A stretch of DNA of 64,000 bases from Macrococcus hajekii (GCF_004359505.1 NZ_SCWE01000004.1:62001-126000); one strand, 5' to 3'. Counted from the stretch's first letter, positions 26,532 through 35,094 are shown. The notes: generated by a model from the sequence alone, not told the origin. Program-made: numbers and translations.

Positions 26532-26903
26532 TTATATTTTTTTAGCATAATAGAAACTGGATAAACCTTGGGCCAAAATGATAAGACCAAGATAAATAAT
26601 AAAAGCATCTTCACCAGGTAGCTGTATTCCAAACCAAAAGTATAATGAATAGAAAATAAATGCTAATATAATTGTAATGATAAAAGTCGCTTTAAAACCC
26701 TTATAGTTAATCATCTGTTCACGTTCATCGAAAGATTCACCTTCAAAAATGAATGAACGTAAAATCAAGACAATGCCTAGCACAAAAGTTGTCCACCATA
26801 AACCTAAGTTTTGCATCCCTACAATTAAACCTATGCCGCCACCTAACAACAAAAGAAAAATCCCAAATCCCAGCGACATCTGCTGATTAAAAGAGCGTTT
26901 CAC
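26532..26903 (-). CDS. Four-helix membrane protein partnered with an XRE regulator
   Basis: A 123-residue integral membrane protein with four hydrophobic segments. A short cytosolic loop between helices 2 and 3 carries FDEREQMINYKGFK. That DERE loop is typical of DUF2178-like proteins commonly encoded beside small XRE regulators. It lies 11 bases downstream of the XRE gene in one operon. Function unknown; such pairs often respond to membrane or envelope stress, which is inference. Confidence 0.7.
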   Translation of the reverse strand: MKRSFNQQMSLGFGIFLLLLGGGIGLIVGMQNLGLWWTTFVLGIVLILRSFIFEGESFDEREQMINYKGFKATFIITIILAFIFYSLYFWFGIQLPGEDAFIIYLGLIILAQGLSSFYYAKKI

Positions 26904-26914
26904 TTTAACCCCTC

Positions 26915-27118
26915 CTAGTAATCTGTTTCTTCCAATATAAAAATCTCAGTCACATCTACTTCAAACAGTTCTGCAATAATAAGGCCAAGTGGTAGTGACG
27001 GATTATACTTACCTTTTTCTATCGAGATAATCGTTTGTCTTGAAACCTTCAGTCGATCCGCCAAACGCTGTTGCGACATCCCTCTAGATTGTCTATATTC
27101 TGCGAGTCTATTTTTCAT
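26915..27118 (-). CDS. XRE-family transcriptional regulator, 67 residues
   Basis: A minimal Cro/CI-type repressor: a single helix-turn-helix domain with the motif SQQRLADRLKVSRQTIISIEKGKYNPSLPLGLIIAELF, followed by FEVDVTEIFILEE, the conserved tail of this small class. GAGGTGG precedes the ATG. It forms an operon with the DUF2178-like membrane protein. The promoter carries palindromes that may be its own operators. Confidence 0.9.
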   Translation of the reverse strand: MKNRLAEYRQSRGMSQQRLADRLKVSRQTIISIEKGKYNPSLPLGLIIAELFEVDVTEIFILEETDY

Positions 27119-27130
27119 TCTTCCACCTCG

Positions 27131-27179
27131 TTACAATTATTGTAAATGTAAAGTGTCCTTTACGTCAAGCATCCTTTAC
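27131..27179 (-). promoter_or_regulatory. Promoter and palindromic operators of the XRE operon
   Basis: Minus strand: -35 TTGACG (27168-27163), 18-bp spacer, -10 TACAAT (27144-27139). A perfect palindrome TTACAATTATTGTAA (27131-27145) covers the -10. An inverted GTAAAG/CTTTAC pair (27148-27153, 27158-27163) fills the spacer, and another CTTTAC sits at 27174-27179. Autoregulation is inferred. Confidence 0.65.
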
Positions 27180-27287
27180 ATAATTATATGATTTACATCT
27201 TTATATATTATGATTTCTAAGCAATCATCAAAATGCGACTGATTATCTATGCTAAAATAGCCTTAACTCTTAAAAAGGCGTGATTGG

Positions 27288-28325
27288 ATGCAACAAGTTA
27301 AAAGTGTGATTACTGAATTCAGAGGCAGTCATTATGATTTTGGTCTTGATCAGGCAGAGTGGCTGAAGTCTACTTTGATGATGGAGAATAGAGAACGTGA
27401 GTGGCGTCTTCGTCGGCCTCGTTTTGATATTGATCCTCAGGAGACTGAGGCTGTCTATAAACGTTTTGCACCGAAGATATGGGAAGAATTGCTTGGTATT
27501 CAAGATGGATTAAAGCTGAGCCTGGAACAAGTGCTGCTGAACTTTGGTCATTATCGTGTGTATGCGAAGGAAAGTGGTTGTTCTGTTTTCACGACTGAGG
27601 ATTATTTAGTCCGCAATTATGATTATCATCCTGCCACTTATGATGGTCGGCTGACATTTTTCCAGCCTAATGATGGCGGTCTTGCCACCATGGCACCCGT
27701 GTCCCGTATCACCGGACGTATGGATGGTATTAATGAAAAAGGTCTGGTCATGGGCTATAATTTTATGCACCGTAAGAAGCCTGGCGATGGTTTCGTCTGT
27801 TATATGGTCGGTCGTCTCATCCTTGAAACATGTGCTACGATTGATGATGTCGTTGATTTATTAAATGAGCTTCCTCATCGTTCCAGCTTCTCTTATATTG
27901 TGCTCGATCCATCTGGTCGGACGAAGATTATTGAGATTACTCCACGTGATGTTGTAGTGCGTGATCACCATTACTGCACCAATCATTTTGAAGTGCTGAC
28001 ACATGAAAATCGCCGTGTGTTAACTGATTCTGAGATGCGCATGCAGGCTATGACGGAACAGGTGACTTCTTCCCTTTCTGCTGAGCAGGCGTTTCACACG
28101 ATGAATAATCCAGCTGCCGGTATTTTCAGTGATAAATACGCGAGCTGGAGTGGCACGATTCATACCAGCTGTTATTTCCCTAAAGAACTAAAGGCGCTGT
28201 TTGCACTAGGTGGCAATCAGTCTCCTGTCGGACTGGATTTCGGTAAATGGCTTGATGGACATGCTCTTGATGTCACGATGCTCAGAGGACAAATCGATTG
28301 CGATATCACTTTTGCCAGTGAATAG
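27288..28325 (+). CDS. C45/choloylglycine-type Ntn hydrolase
   Basis: A 345-residue protein resembling the acyl-CoA:6-aminopenicillanate acyltransferase (C45) and linear-amide hydrolase group. The segment ESGCSVFTTEDYLVRNYDYHP places a Cys before the conserved 'RNyDy' motif of the Ntn-hydrolase fold, and GRMDGINEKGLVMGYNFM is the typical 'G-x-NE-G-L' strand pair. Cleavage before the Cys would create the N-terminal nucleophile in C45 enzymes; whether this protein is processed cannot be seen. Substrate unknown, perhaps N-acyl compounds or a peptide amide. Monocistronic, ends at a perfect terminator. Confidence 0.75.
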   Translation: MQQVKSVITEFRGSHYDFGLDQAEWLKSTLMMENREREWRLRRPRFDIDPQETEAVYKRFAPKIWEELLGIQDGLKLSLEQVLLNFGHYRVYAKESGCSVFTTEDYLVRNYDYHPATYDGRLTFFQPNDGGLATMAPVSRITGRMDGINEKGLVMGYNFMHRKKPGDGFVCYMVGRLILETCATIDDVVDLLNELPHRSSFSYIVLDPSGRTKIIEITPRDVVVRDHHYCTNHFEVLTHENRRVLTDSEMRMQAMTEQVTSSLSAEQAFHTMNNPAAGIFSDKYASWSGTIHTSCYFPKELKALFALGGNQSPVGLDFGKWLDGHALDVTMLRGQIDCDITFASE

Positions 28326-28327
28326 AA

Positions 28328-28354
28328 AAACGGCGCTCCTAGTGAGCGCCGTTT
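28328..28354. terminator. Bidirectional terminator
   Basis: AAACGGCGCTC (28328-28338), CTAGT loop, GAGCGCCGTTT (28344-28354). Confidence 0.9.
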
Positions 28355-29106
28355 AATTGTTTTATAAGTTCATAAGGATTAATTTTATATATATCAATAT
28401 TGATATAGTTCAGCTTCTGGCATTCAAGTATACGTTCCTTAAAGTGTGGATATGTGACATGAACATGCAGATTTTTGTCAGCTATATCATAAAATCCGGC
28501 ATCTTGTGTCTCGTCCGGACAATCAGCAATCTCCCCGCCTGTCACTTCACCGTGAAAAGCAAAGTTAATCACTCCACTCGTCAAGTTCTGCGAAATGCAG
28601 ACGAGTCCAAGAATCTTGACATCAAGCCCCGTCTCTTCTTTAACTTCTCTGACTGCACAGTCCACCAGACTTTCCTCTTTATCGAGTGCACCACCTGGTA
28701 GTTCGAGTGTCGTACTTCTATGCAGACTTCTGACAAGCAGGACTTCCCCCGCTTCATTTTCAACATATACACATGCCGACACGGGATATCTCGGCTGGCT
28801 ATATTGCCCTGTCGGCATCATATGTGTCTCTTTTTTCGAGATGATCCATTTATCATTTGCGATCTTTTGTAAGCGACTGTTCTTATAATGTGAGGTCTGT
28901 TTTCTCAGGTCAAAAAACTGCTGGTAATGTTCTCTACTCTGAAAATCCCATATTTCCGTAATGAGTGTATAGTCTTCGTCCACCCAGCGCCCTACTAGTC
29001 TGGCCCCGAGTTCAATATAACTACGAAATACATGCTGATGAAAGAAATCATTCATTGCTTCAAAGCCGTCTGGTATAATTTTCACTTCTGTTTTAACTTG
29101 ATACAT
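28339..29106 (-). CDS. NIPSNAP-like / Nudix hydrolase fusion
   Basis: A 255-residue protein with two parts. Residues 1 to about 95 resemble a NIPSNAP/dimeric alpha-beta barrel domain (YIELGARLVGRWVDEDYTLITEIWDFQSREHYQQFFDLRKQ). Residues about 107-230 are a Nudix hydrolase with a complete Nudix box (residues 139-161: GALDKEESLVDCAVREVKEE then TGL). Nudix enzymes cleave nucleoside diphosphates linked to another group, and the closest everyday analogue is ADP-ribose pyrophosphatase. The fused N-terminal domain may add dimerisation or ligand sensing. The stop region lies inside the terminator shared with the preceding gene. Confidence 0.82.
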   Translation of the reverse strand: MYQVKTEVKIIPDGFEAMNDFFHQHVFRSYIELGARLVGRWVDEDYTLITEIWDFQSREHYQQFFDLRKQTSHYKNSRLQKIANDKWIISKKETHMMPTGQYSQPRYPVSACVYVENEAGEVLLVRSLHRSTTLELPGGALDKEESLVDCAVREVKEETGLDVKILGLVCISQNLTSGVINFAFHGEVTGGEIADCPDETQDAGFYDIADKNLHVHVTYPHFKERILECQKLNYINIDIYKINPYELIKQLNGAH

Positions 29107-29183
29107 TTGCTCACACCCTTACTGCGCTTTCCTTTATTATATGGAAAAATACAGAATATTGCTAATGTTTCAATGGGTGCTGC

Positions 29184-30284
29184 TCAGTTCATCCACTCAA
29201 TCAGCAGAATAGGAACGAAGAGAACGAGTACAAATAATACAGCAATAATTTTCGCTTCAGTTCGTGCCATATTCAGTGTCATTCCAAATTGAGAGACTTT
29301 TGGGACCCAGACATTCGGGTCTTGTTTATTATAGTAAAAGAGGCCCAGTACATAGTTCGTATCATCATGATAAGGCGCTTTATCATTTTCAGCAGCTGCA
29401 TGGCGAAAATCTTTATCTGCCTTCCATTGCAAATACATGCCAATGATAATAGGTAGAATCGTTCCAATTAATACAATTGGCATAAATGCATCAGGCAGAC
29501 TTTCATTCGGAATTATAACTTGCTGTATCATAATGAAGCTGAATAGCAGAGCCATCATTAACCCTACGATAAATAACAGATAGCTATTGTACTTACGACT
29601 TTTTATTTCATAGTCTGCAGATGCTTTTCTTACTGACGGATTCAACTTCATCGGCATAAAATCGATACCTTTTGAGATTGCCATCAGCAGCAGGATATTA
29701 AATAACCCTAATCCTGCGGGCATCAGTACAGTCATCCAGCTCTTGTCTTCAAAACGGTCAGGTTTATTATCCATCCCCCAGTGCACAGCGATGCGTTCAG
29801 GAATACCAGGATAGTTCATAGCGGTATACACTGTTGCTAAGAGCAGAATAACGAGTGGAATCAAATAGATGACCGTCGGCAGTACATGCTGCTGTTCACG
29901 TAAAGTTGTATCTGTCGCTCTGACCACCTCTATATCCTTCATCCAATCTTCCTGTACCTTCAGTTCTCTCAGCGCCTGATAACTTCTGCTATATATATAA
30001 ATATCGAATAGGATTAGAGCATTTAATAAAATAATGAAAGCTGCAATTCCCCACTCAGATGGCAGCAAGAGTAGAAACAGTACATTTAAAAGCGCAGTGA
30101 AAATAGCCGCTCCAATGGCCAGTCTAATAAACTTTCTTTTGATTATCTTAACCTCACGATGTTGCTGCTGCTCATCTGGCACATAGACACTGAACAGTAT
30201 ATTGCGTTTCACCCAGCGTCCCGAGAATAAGATTGTAAAACCGGTCAGTAAAATAATCAGACTCAATAATAACATCTCCATCAT
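29184..30284 (-). CDS. DUF1648-family membrane protein with YtrA-type regulator
   Basis: A 366-residue integral membrane protein with about eight hydrophobic segments. The DUF1648 signature is clear: TAMNYPGIPERIAVHWGMDNKPDRFEDKS, the 'lP..ip.Hw...g.pd' motif also found in SdpI-type proteins. A C-terminal DUF5808-like segment (NKQDPNVWVPK) follows. It overlaps the GntR regulator gene by four bases (ATGA). Such regulator/DUF1648 pairs are common in Firmicutes and are often linked to cell-envelope or bacteriocin stress, but no substrate can be named. Confidence 0.8.
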   Translation of the reverse strand: MMEMLLLSLIILLTGFTILFSGRWVKRNILFSVYVPDEQQQHREVKIIKRKFIRLAIGAAIFTALLNVLFLLLLPSEWGIAAFIILLNALILFDIYIYSRSYQALRELKVQEDWMKDIEVVRATDTTLREQQHVLPTVIYLIPLVILLLATVYTAMNYPGIPERIAVHWGMDNKPDRFEDKSWMTVLMPAGLGLFNILLLMAISKGIDFMPMKLNPSVRKASADYEIKSRKYNSYLLFIVGLMMALLFSFIMIQQVIIPNESLPDAFMPIVLIGTILPIIIGMYLQWKADKDFRHAAAENDKAPYHDDTNYVLGLFYYNKQDPNVWVPKVSQFGMTLNMARTEAKIIAVLFVLVLFVPILLIEWMN

Positions 30285-30658
30285 GACTTCTCCCCTTTTA
30301 TCAGTTCATAGATTTCTTCATCAGTGAGCTTCAGACAGCGAGCTTCATCAATGATAGGCTGTAGTCTCGCTGCAATATGAGTTCGTTCCACATGAGTCGC
30401 TTGTCTGATTGCTTCCGGGTGAATAATAGCACCGGATTTAGGTTGTACTTGAATAAAACGTTTATCCTCCAAATAATGATAAGCCTTGTTGACTGTATGC
30501 ATATTGATGCCGAGATCAGCTGCCAGCATTCTCCCGGATGGTAACGCTTCGTATGGCAGTATATCACCCGTTGCGACGGCATGAATAATCTGATTGGCAA
30601 GCTGCATATAAATAGGAACTGAAGATTGTTCATTGACCTCAATATAAATAACTCTCAC
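30281..30658 (-). CDS. GntR-family regulator, YtrA subfamily
   Basis: A 125-residue protein: N-terminal winged helix with SVPIYMQLANQIIHAVATGDILPYEALPSGRMLAADLGINMHTVNKAYHYLEDKRFI, then a short helical tail (EARCLKLTDEEIYELIKGEKS) of the size that defines the YtrA subfamily. It is first in a two-gene operon and probably represses it. Two related palindromic elements lie immediately upstream. Confidence 0.9.
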   Translation of the reverse strand: MRVIYIEVNEQSSVPIYMQLANQIIHAVATGDILPYEALPSGRMLAADLGINMHTVNKAYHYLEDKRFIQVQPKSGAIIHPEAIRQATHVERTHIAARLQPIIDEARCLKLTDEEIYELIKGEKS

Positions 30659-30660
30659 CT

Positions 30661-30725
30661 CTGTTCTATATTATATATAACAATTTAAAAGATAAAAAAT
30701 AATCTGTTCTATTATTAATATAACA
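30661..30725. promoter_or_regulatory. Two copies of a 22-bp operator-like element upstream of the GntR operon
   Basis: Copies at 30661-30682 and 30704-30725 agree at 18 of 22 positions by hand alignment. Both begin CTGTTCTAT and end ATATAACA, so each is nearly palindromic (TGTT-N-AACA type arms). Likely YtrA-type operator, by inference. Confidence 0.6.
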
Positions 30726-30786
30726 CATTAAGAATAATATATAAATAGATGCGTATTATTTAGTGAGTCTGATAAGAGAAGCATAT

Positions 30787-30807
30787 AATCATCTTAAGGA
30801 GATGATT
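30787..30807 (+). promoter_or_regulatory. Hairpin holding the Shine-Dalgarno of the OYE gene
   Basis: AATCATCT (30787-30794) pairs with AGATGATT (30800-30807), with TAAGG of the ribosome site in the loop, two bases before the ATG region. It could modulate initiation. Confidence 0.4.
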
Positions 30808-30809
30808 GT

Positions 30810-31850
30810 ATGAAAACGACTTTAAATACATCTTATACTATTAAAAACTTAGAATTGAAAAACCGTATTGTCATGCCACCTATGTGCCAGTATTCTGTAA
30901 CTGCACACGACGGGACCCCTACAGACTGGCATCTCGTGCATTACGCATCGCGTGCCGTAGGTCAGACAGGACTAATTATCGTCGAAATGACAAATGTTGA
31001 ACCAGACGGGCGCATCACTTCTGACTGTCTCGGTCTGTGGGATGATGAGCAGATTCCAGCTTACAAACGTCTTGTAGATCTTATTCATGCAAATGGCAGC
31101 AAAGCAGCGATTCAAATTGCTCATGCAGGCCGGAAATCAACTCATATCGAAACACCTGTCAGTTCTTCTGAAACACCACTTGAAGAAGCGACGTCATTCG
31201 GCCCTGTTCGTTACCCTCGCGCTTTAACGACAGAAGAAGCTGAGGCAATGGTTGAGAAATATAAAGAATCGGCGCGCCGTGCTGTCGAAGCCGGCTTCGA
31301 TACGATTGAAATTCATGGCGCCCATGGCTATCTCATTCACCAGTTCCATTCGCCAGGCATTAATAAACGGACCGATAAATATGGTCAGGACCTTGCATTG
31401 TTTGGTGTCGAAGTTATTAAAGCTGTTAAATCTGTTATGCCGGAAGATATGCCCCTTCTCTTCCGCATCTCTGCACGTGAGTATATGGATGGTGGCTATG
31501 GTATTGAGCATGCACTTGATTTAGGCAGACAATATCAGGCAGCAGGCGTCGACTTATTCGATATTTCATCAGGTGGTGAGGCGCCTCCTGGCCAGGATAA
31601 ACCTGGTAATTACCCAGGTTATCAAGTTCAGTTTGCGCGCCGTTTTAAAGAAACACTCGATGTACCTGTTATCGCAGTCGGTATACTTGATGATCCGGCC
31701 GTCGCTGAAATGACGTTACAGAATGAAAGTGCAGACCTCATTGCTGTCGGTCGTGGTATGCTGAACAACCCGTACTGGGCTATCCATGCGGTCAAGGCAT
31801 TACGCGATGAAATCGAAGTCCCTAAACAATATGAACGAGGTATCCACTAA
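30810..31850 (+). CDS. namA: NADH:flavin oxidoreductase, old yellow enzyme (YqjM/NamA-like)
   Basis: A 346-residue FMN-dependent ene-reductase. Motifs: LKNRIVMPPMCQYSVT (the 'mpPMcqysa' start of the YqjM class, with the redox-tuning Cys), IQIAHAGRKS, IEIHGAHGYLIHQFHSPGINKRTDKYG and AVGILDDPAVAEMTLQNESADLIAVGRGML. It reduces activated alkenes, including quinones and nitro compounds, with NADPH. Its stop overlaps the ATG of the following HAD gene by one base (TAATG), so the two are coupled. Confidence 0.93.
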   Translation: MKTTLNTSYTIKNLELKNRIVMPPMCQYSVTAHDGTPTDWHLVHYASRAVGQTGLIIVEMTNVEPDGRITSDCLGLWDDEQIPAYKRLVDLIHANGSKAAIQIAHAGRKSTHIETPVSSSETPLEEATSFGPVRYPRALTTEEAEAMVEKYKESARRAVEAGFDTIEIHGAHGYLIHQFHSPGINKRTDKYGQDLALFGVEVIKAVKSVMPEDMPLLFRISAREYMDGGYGIEHALDLGRQYQAAGVDLFDISSGGEAPPGQDKPGNYPGYQVQFARRFKETLDVPVIAVGILDDPAVAEMTLQNESADLIAVGRGMLNNPYWAIHAVKALRDEIEVPKQYERGIH

Positions 31851-32497
31851 TGCATAAGTATCTATTGTTTGATCTGGATGGTACATTAACCGACTCTAAG
31901 GAAGGTATTACTAATTCTATTGTTCATTCGCTTACTCAAATGAATATTACAGTGCCAGATAATAATGCCCTTGTCCATTTTATCGGTCCCCCTCTAAAGG
32001 AAAGTTTTAGGACGGACTACCATTTAGAAGGCGAACAGAATGAACAGGCCATTGCATTTTACAGGGAATACTTTTCTACTAGAGGGTTATTTGAAAATGA
32101 GGTCTACAGCGACATTCCGGAACTCCTCTCTGACTTAAAAAATGCAGGCTACAAATTATATGTAGCAACGAGTAAGCCGGTTACCTTTGCCCGGCAGATT
32201 CTTGACCATTTTGAACTGACTGATTATTTTGAGATGATTGCCGGAAGTGAGCTTGATGGCAGCCGTAGCCACAAAGCCGATGTCATACAATATGTCATCG
32301 AAGAAAATCATCTGTCACCTGCCGACTGTCTGATGATTGGTGACCGTAAACATGACTTGATTGGTGCTGATATGAACGGTATGGATGCACTAGGGGTTCT
32401 CTTCGGCTACGGTTCAAGAGAAGAACTAGCCTCATATCCACACATTGCGCTTATATCTACTGTTCATTCGTTAAGGCAATTTCTGTTAACCGCGTGA
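31850..32497 (+). CDS. HAD-superfamily phosphatase, phosphoglycolate-phosphatase-like
   Basis: A 215-residue haloacid-dehalogenase phosphatase. Motif I LFDLDGTLTDS (Asp nucleophile and acid), motif II VATSKP, motif III Lys near SRSHKADV and motif IV MIGDRKHDLIGAD. The helical cap between residues 15 and 80 places it in the PGP/PpaX subclass. Coupled to the old yellow enzyme gene. Substrate unknown; small phosphate esters are likely. Confidence 0.9.
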   Translation: MHKYLLFDLDGTLTDSKEGITNSIVHSLTQMNITVPDNNALVHFIGPPLKESFRTDYHLEGEQNEQAIAFYREYFSTRGLFENEVYSDIPELLSDLKNAGYKLYVATSKPVTFARQILDHFELTDYFEMIAGSELDGSRSHKADVIQYVIEENHLSPADCLMIGDRKHDLIGADMNGMDALGVLFGYGSREELASYPHIALISTVHSLRQFLLTA

Positions 32498-32503
32498 TAA
32501 ACT

Positions 32504-32528
32504 GTTTAAACCTTCTTGAATTGGGCTA
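32504..32528 (+). promoter_or_regulatory. Candidate sigma-B promoter of the lipoprotein gene
   Basis: GTTTAA (32504-32509), 13 bases, GGGCTA (32523-32528). The -35 matches the sigma-B consensus GTTTAA and the -10 matches four of six of GGGTAT. Confidence 0.4.
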
Positions 32529-32567
32529 AATAGGTATTAACAACTTATTTTATAGGAGGGTTATATA

Positions 32568-33269
32568 ATGAAATTTAAAATATTAGGACTCATTCTCTCA
32601 GCTACACTTGCTTTAACAGCTTGTGATGCTGATAACAGTAATGATAAGCAGACTAGCCCAGATGATAACGCACAATCAGAAGTCAATTCATCTGAAACTA
32701 ACAAGTCCAGTGATGTAAAGAAAAGCGATGAAAAGAATGTAGCTAAAGATTCTGACTCTAATGATCAGGATGCCTCAAATGATGCTGAAAAAGACGATGA
32801 AGGCCAATCAACTTTATCAGCTAACGAAGCAGATAAGAAGGAAGCACTGAACCTCGAAGATATTAAGTCAACACCTGCTGATATCATCAAGATTGTTGAA
32901 GCACAGAATAAAAAAGGTGAAATTACAGATGTAAAATTTGAAAAAGAGAACAACCGCTGGGTCTATAAGGTTGCTCAAAACGAAGGTAATAAAAACGTAG
33001 AATATACGTACGGTATGTCTGACCGAAAACTCATCAACACTGAAGAAGATAACGAAAAAAAAGAAGCAATCAATTATAACGAGGCTCTCTCTTTCGATAA
33101 AATCCTTAAAAACGTTCAGGATAAAGCAGGCACTGACACACAAGTAAAAGAGTGGGAATTGACAACTGAGGACAAAGTACCTGTATTTAAAACTGAATTA
33201 TTAAAAGATAATGTAGAACATGAATACCGTGTAGATCCATTCAAAGGAACAGTTACAGAAAAAAAATAA
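32568..33269 (+). CDS. Lipoprotein with acidic linker and PepSY-like C-terminal region
   Basis: A 233-residue exported lipoprotein. The lipobox is LTAC within LILSATLALTACDADNS, so the mature protein begins at Cys19. It is followed by about 75 residues of Asp/Ser/Asn/Lys-rich linker and then two repeats of a PepSY-like pattern (GEITDVKFEKENNRWVYKVA and TDTQVKEWELTTEDKVPVFK). PepSY modules in Firmicutes lipoproteins are thought to inhibit or regulate proteases. TAGGAGG precedes the ATG. Role at the membrane surface unknown. Confidence 0.82.
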   Translation: MKFKILGLILSATLALTACDADNSNDKQTSPDDNAQSEVNSSETNKSSDVKKSDEKNVAKDSDSNDQDASNDAEKDDEGQSTLSANEADKKEALNLEDIKSTPADIIKIVEAQNKKGEITDVKFEKENNRWVYKVAQNEGNKNVEYTYGMSDRKLINTEEDNEKKEAINYNEALSFDKILKNVQDKAGTDTQVKEWELTTEDKVPVFKTELLKDNVEHEYRVDPFKGTVTEKK

Positions 33270-33293
33270 AAAAGCGCCGAGGCGCTTTTTTTA
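33268..33293. terminator. Bidirectional terminator
   Basis: A-run, AGCGCC, GA, GGCGCT, T-run. It spans the end of the lipoprotein gene and the stop of the converging hemerythrin-like gene. Confidence 0.85.
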
Positions 33294-33710
33294 TTGGAGT
33301 AAAAATCTCTCTTCATCTCTTGAATGCATTTCATTGACGATGATTAATGTTCTGAAGTAATCAATAATCTGAGTACTGAAACCTTCTTCTTCCATCTGAC
33401 TTTTAATCTTAGTGACTAAGTCACGCAGCAACTGATGATCTCGTTTCAGAGCGATTACTTTTTCTTTCATATCAGCAGACTTTGCAGCCATCTCAGCATA
33501 AAAGCCGTCTTCTTCTTCCTCTGCATCAGCATGGCTGATTACTCTTGATTCCCAGAACTCTACAAGTTCAACAATCTGAGTCACAATCTGCTTCTCATCG
33601 TTATCTCTTAGCATCATCACTAAGTCATCCGTCATTTCGACGGCAAGTGCGAGACCTGTATCATGAATCTGACGATGTGCCTGTAATTGTTTTAAAGATG
33701 GTCCGGTCAT
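33291..33710 (-). CDS. Hemerythrin-like (HHE) domain protein
   Basis: A 139-residue four-helix-bundle protein. Candidate iron ligands fall in the HHE order: H12/H16 (QAHRQIHD), H60-x-x-x-E64 (VISHADAEEEE), H92 (KRDHQLLRD) and H129-x-x-x-E133 (NEMHSRDEERF). The ATG at 33710 has GAGGTG six bases upstream; the GTG at 33719 lies inside that ribosome site and is rejected. Such proteins bind a di-iron centre used in oxygen, nitric oxide or iron handling. A link with the nos gene in this window is only speculation. Confidence 0.7.
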   Translation of the reverse strand: MTGPSLKQLQAHRQIHDTGLALAVEMTDDLVMMLRDNDEKQIVTQIVELVEFWESRVISHADAEEEEDGFYAEMAAKSADMKEKVIALKRDHQLLRDLVTKIKSQMEEEGFSTQIIDYFRTLIIVNEMHSRDEERFLLQ

Positions 33711-33744
33711 CCTTAACACCTCTTTTTTTCTTTTATTCTAACAT

Positions 33745-34974
33745 TTAAATAACCCAGTTGCCGTCCTTAAATATGAATTCTTTCGTACCATCTGCGTGAA
33801 TCCCTTCAATCGACAAGTCAGGTCCTCCTATCATAAAATCAACGTGAATCAATGATTGATTAAGTCCATTCGCTTCAAGTTGTTCTTTAGCAAGATTTTT
33901 TCCATCTTTAAGCGCACCCGGAAAGGATCGACCCAGTGCTACGTGACATGAAGCATTTTCATCAAATAGTGTATTGTAGTATAGAATACCAGAATTCGAA
34001 ATTGGGGAATCATCCGGTACAAGTGCAATCTCACCGAGACGCTTGGCACCTTCGTCTGTATCCAGCATATTCTTCAAAACCTCGTAGCCTTGCCCTGCTT
34101 CAAAATCAATAACAGAGCCCTCTTTAAAAGTCAGACTGAAGTCATCGATAATGGCACTATTATAACTAAGAGGTCGCGTATTGCCGATTACACCATTCAC
34201 CCGTCTGAAGTCCGGAGAAGTAAATACTTCTTCTGTCGGCATATTAACCTGTATCTCATGACCCTCTGCATTGATGGCACTTGCCCCCATCCAGATATGA
34301 TGCTTGTTCAGACCGATTTCTACATCTGTCCGTTCAGATTTATAGTGCAGACGATCATATCCTTTTTCGGTCAGTAATTTTGCACGACTATTTAAATTGT
34401 GATTATGTTCCTCCCAGGCTTTAACTGGATCAGGCTGATCAGCTCTGACAGCCTTGATCATTGCATCAAGTAATTGAGTACGCGCTTCTTCACCCTTTAA
34501 ATCTGGGAATACAAGTTCTGCCCAGGCGGTATTAGGGAAAGCAACAATGCACCATGAGAACTCAAAACGCCCGACTGCACGAGCAAAATCTTTGTTCAGT
34601 TCACCCACTGTCGCTGCATTCGCTGCAATCTTCTCAGGATCAGCATCTTTCAGCAGTTCAGGTGTCTGTGAGTAAATACGCAAATGTGCAATCCGTTCTT
34701 TCAGATGAACCTTAATTTCATCTTTTTCATAGTCATAAATTTCCTTAAACGTCTCAACAGGTGCATATTGATACTTTAACTGAGTTGAAGGCCCATCCGT
34801 CAATCTTTGCATGACATTCACTGCACCTCTTTTATAGGCCGCTTCTGTGACAGCTCTGACAAATTCAATCGCATCAATATCGGCACTTATCAACAATTTC
34901 TGGCCCTGCTGAATATTCAACCCCACATGCACGACGAGTTGTGCATACTTATTAATTTTATCCTGATGATTCAT
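33745..34974 (-). CDS. ampS: Aminopeptidase, M29 (thermophilic aminopeptidase T) family
   Basis: A 409-residue metallo-aminopeptidase. Signature segments are VHVGLNIQQGQKLLISADIDAIEFVRAVTEAAYKRGA at the N-terminus, GHEIQVNMPTEEVFTSPDFRRVNG, ALVPDDSPISNSGILYYNTLFDENASCHVALG and HVDFMIGGPDLSIEGI. The last contributes metal-ligating Glu, His and Asp in this family. The start at 34974 follows AAGGAGG; the longer frame upstream is a leader artefact. Cytosolic peptide turnover is expected. Confidence 0.92.
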   Translation of the reverse strand: MNHQDKINKYAQLVVHVGLNIQQGQKLLISADIDAIEFVRAVTEAAYKRGAVNVMQRLTDGPSTQLKYQYAPVETFKEIYDYEKDEIKVHLKERIAHLRIYSQTPELLKDADPEKIAANAATVGELNKDFARAVGRFEFSWCIVAFPNTAWAELVFPDLKGEEARTQLLDAMIKAVRADQPDPVKAWEEHNHNLNSRAKLLTEKGYDRLHYKSERTDVEIGLNKHHIWMGASAINAEGHEIQVNMPTEEVFTSPDFRRVNGVIGNTRPLSYNSAIIDDFSLTFKEGSVIDFEAGQGYEVLKNMLDTDEGAKRLGEIALVPDDSPISNSGILYYNTLFDENASCHVALGRSFPGALKDGKNLAKEQLEANGLNQSLIHVDFMIGGPDLSIEGIHADGTKEFIFKDGNWVI

Positions 34975-35094
34975 TTTGTTTCCTCCTTGATTATTATTCT
35001 TCAATTATATCGGAAACCGAAACAATTAGGTAGTCATCCCCTATCTCATACTCCTAAAAATGATATAATAAATAAAAATACAGGAGGTCATATC

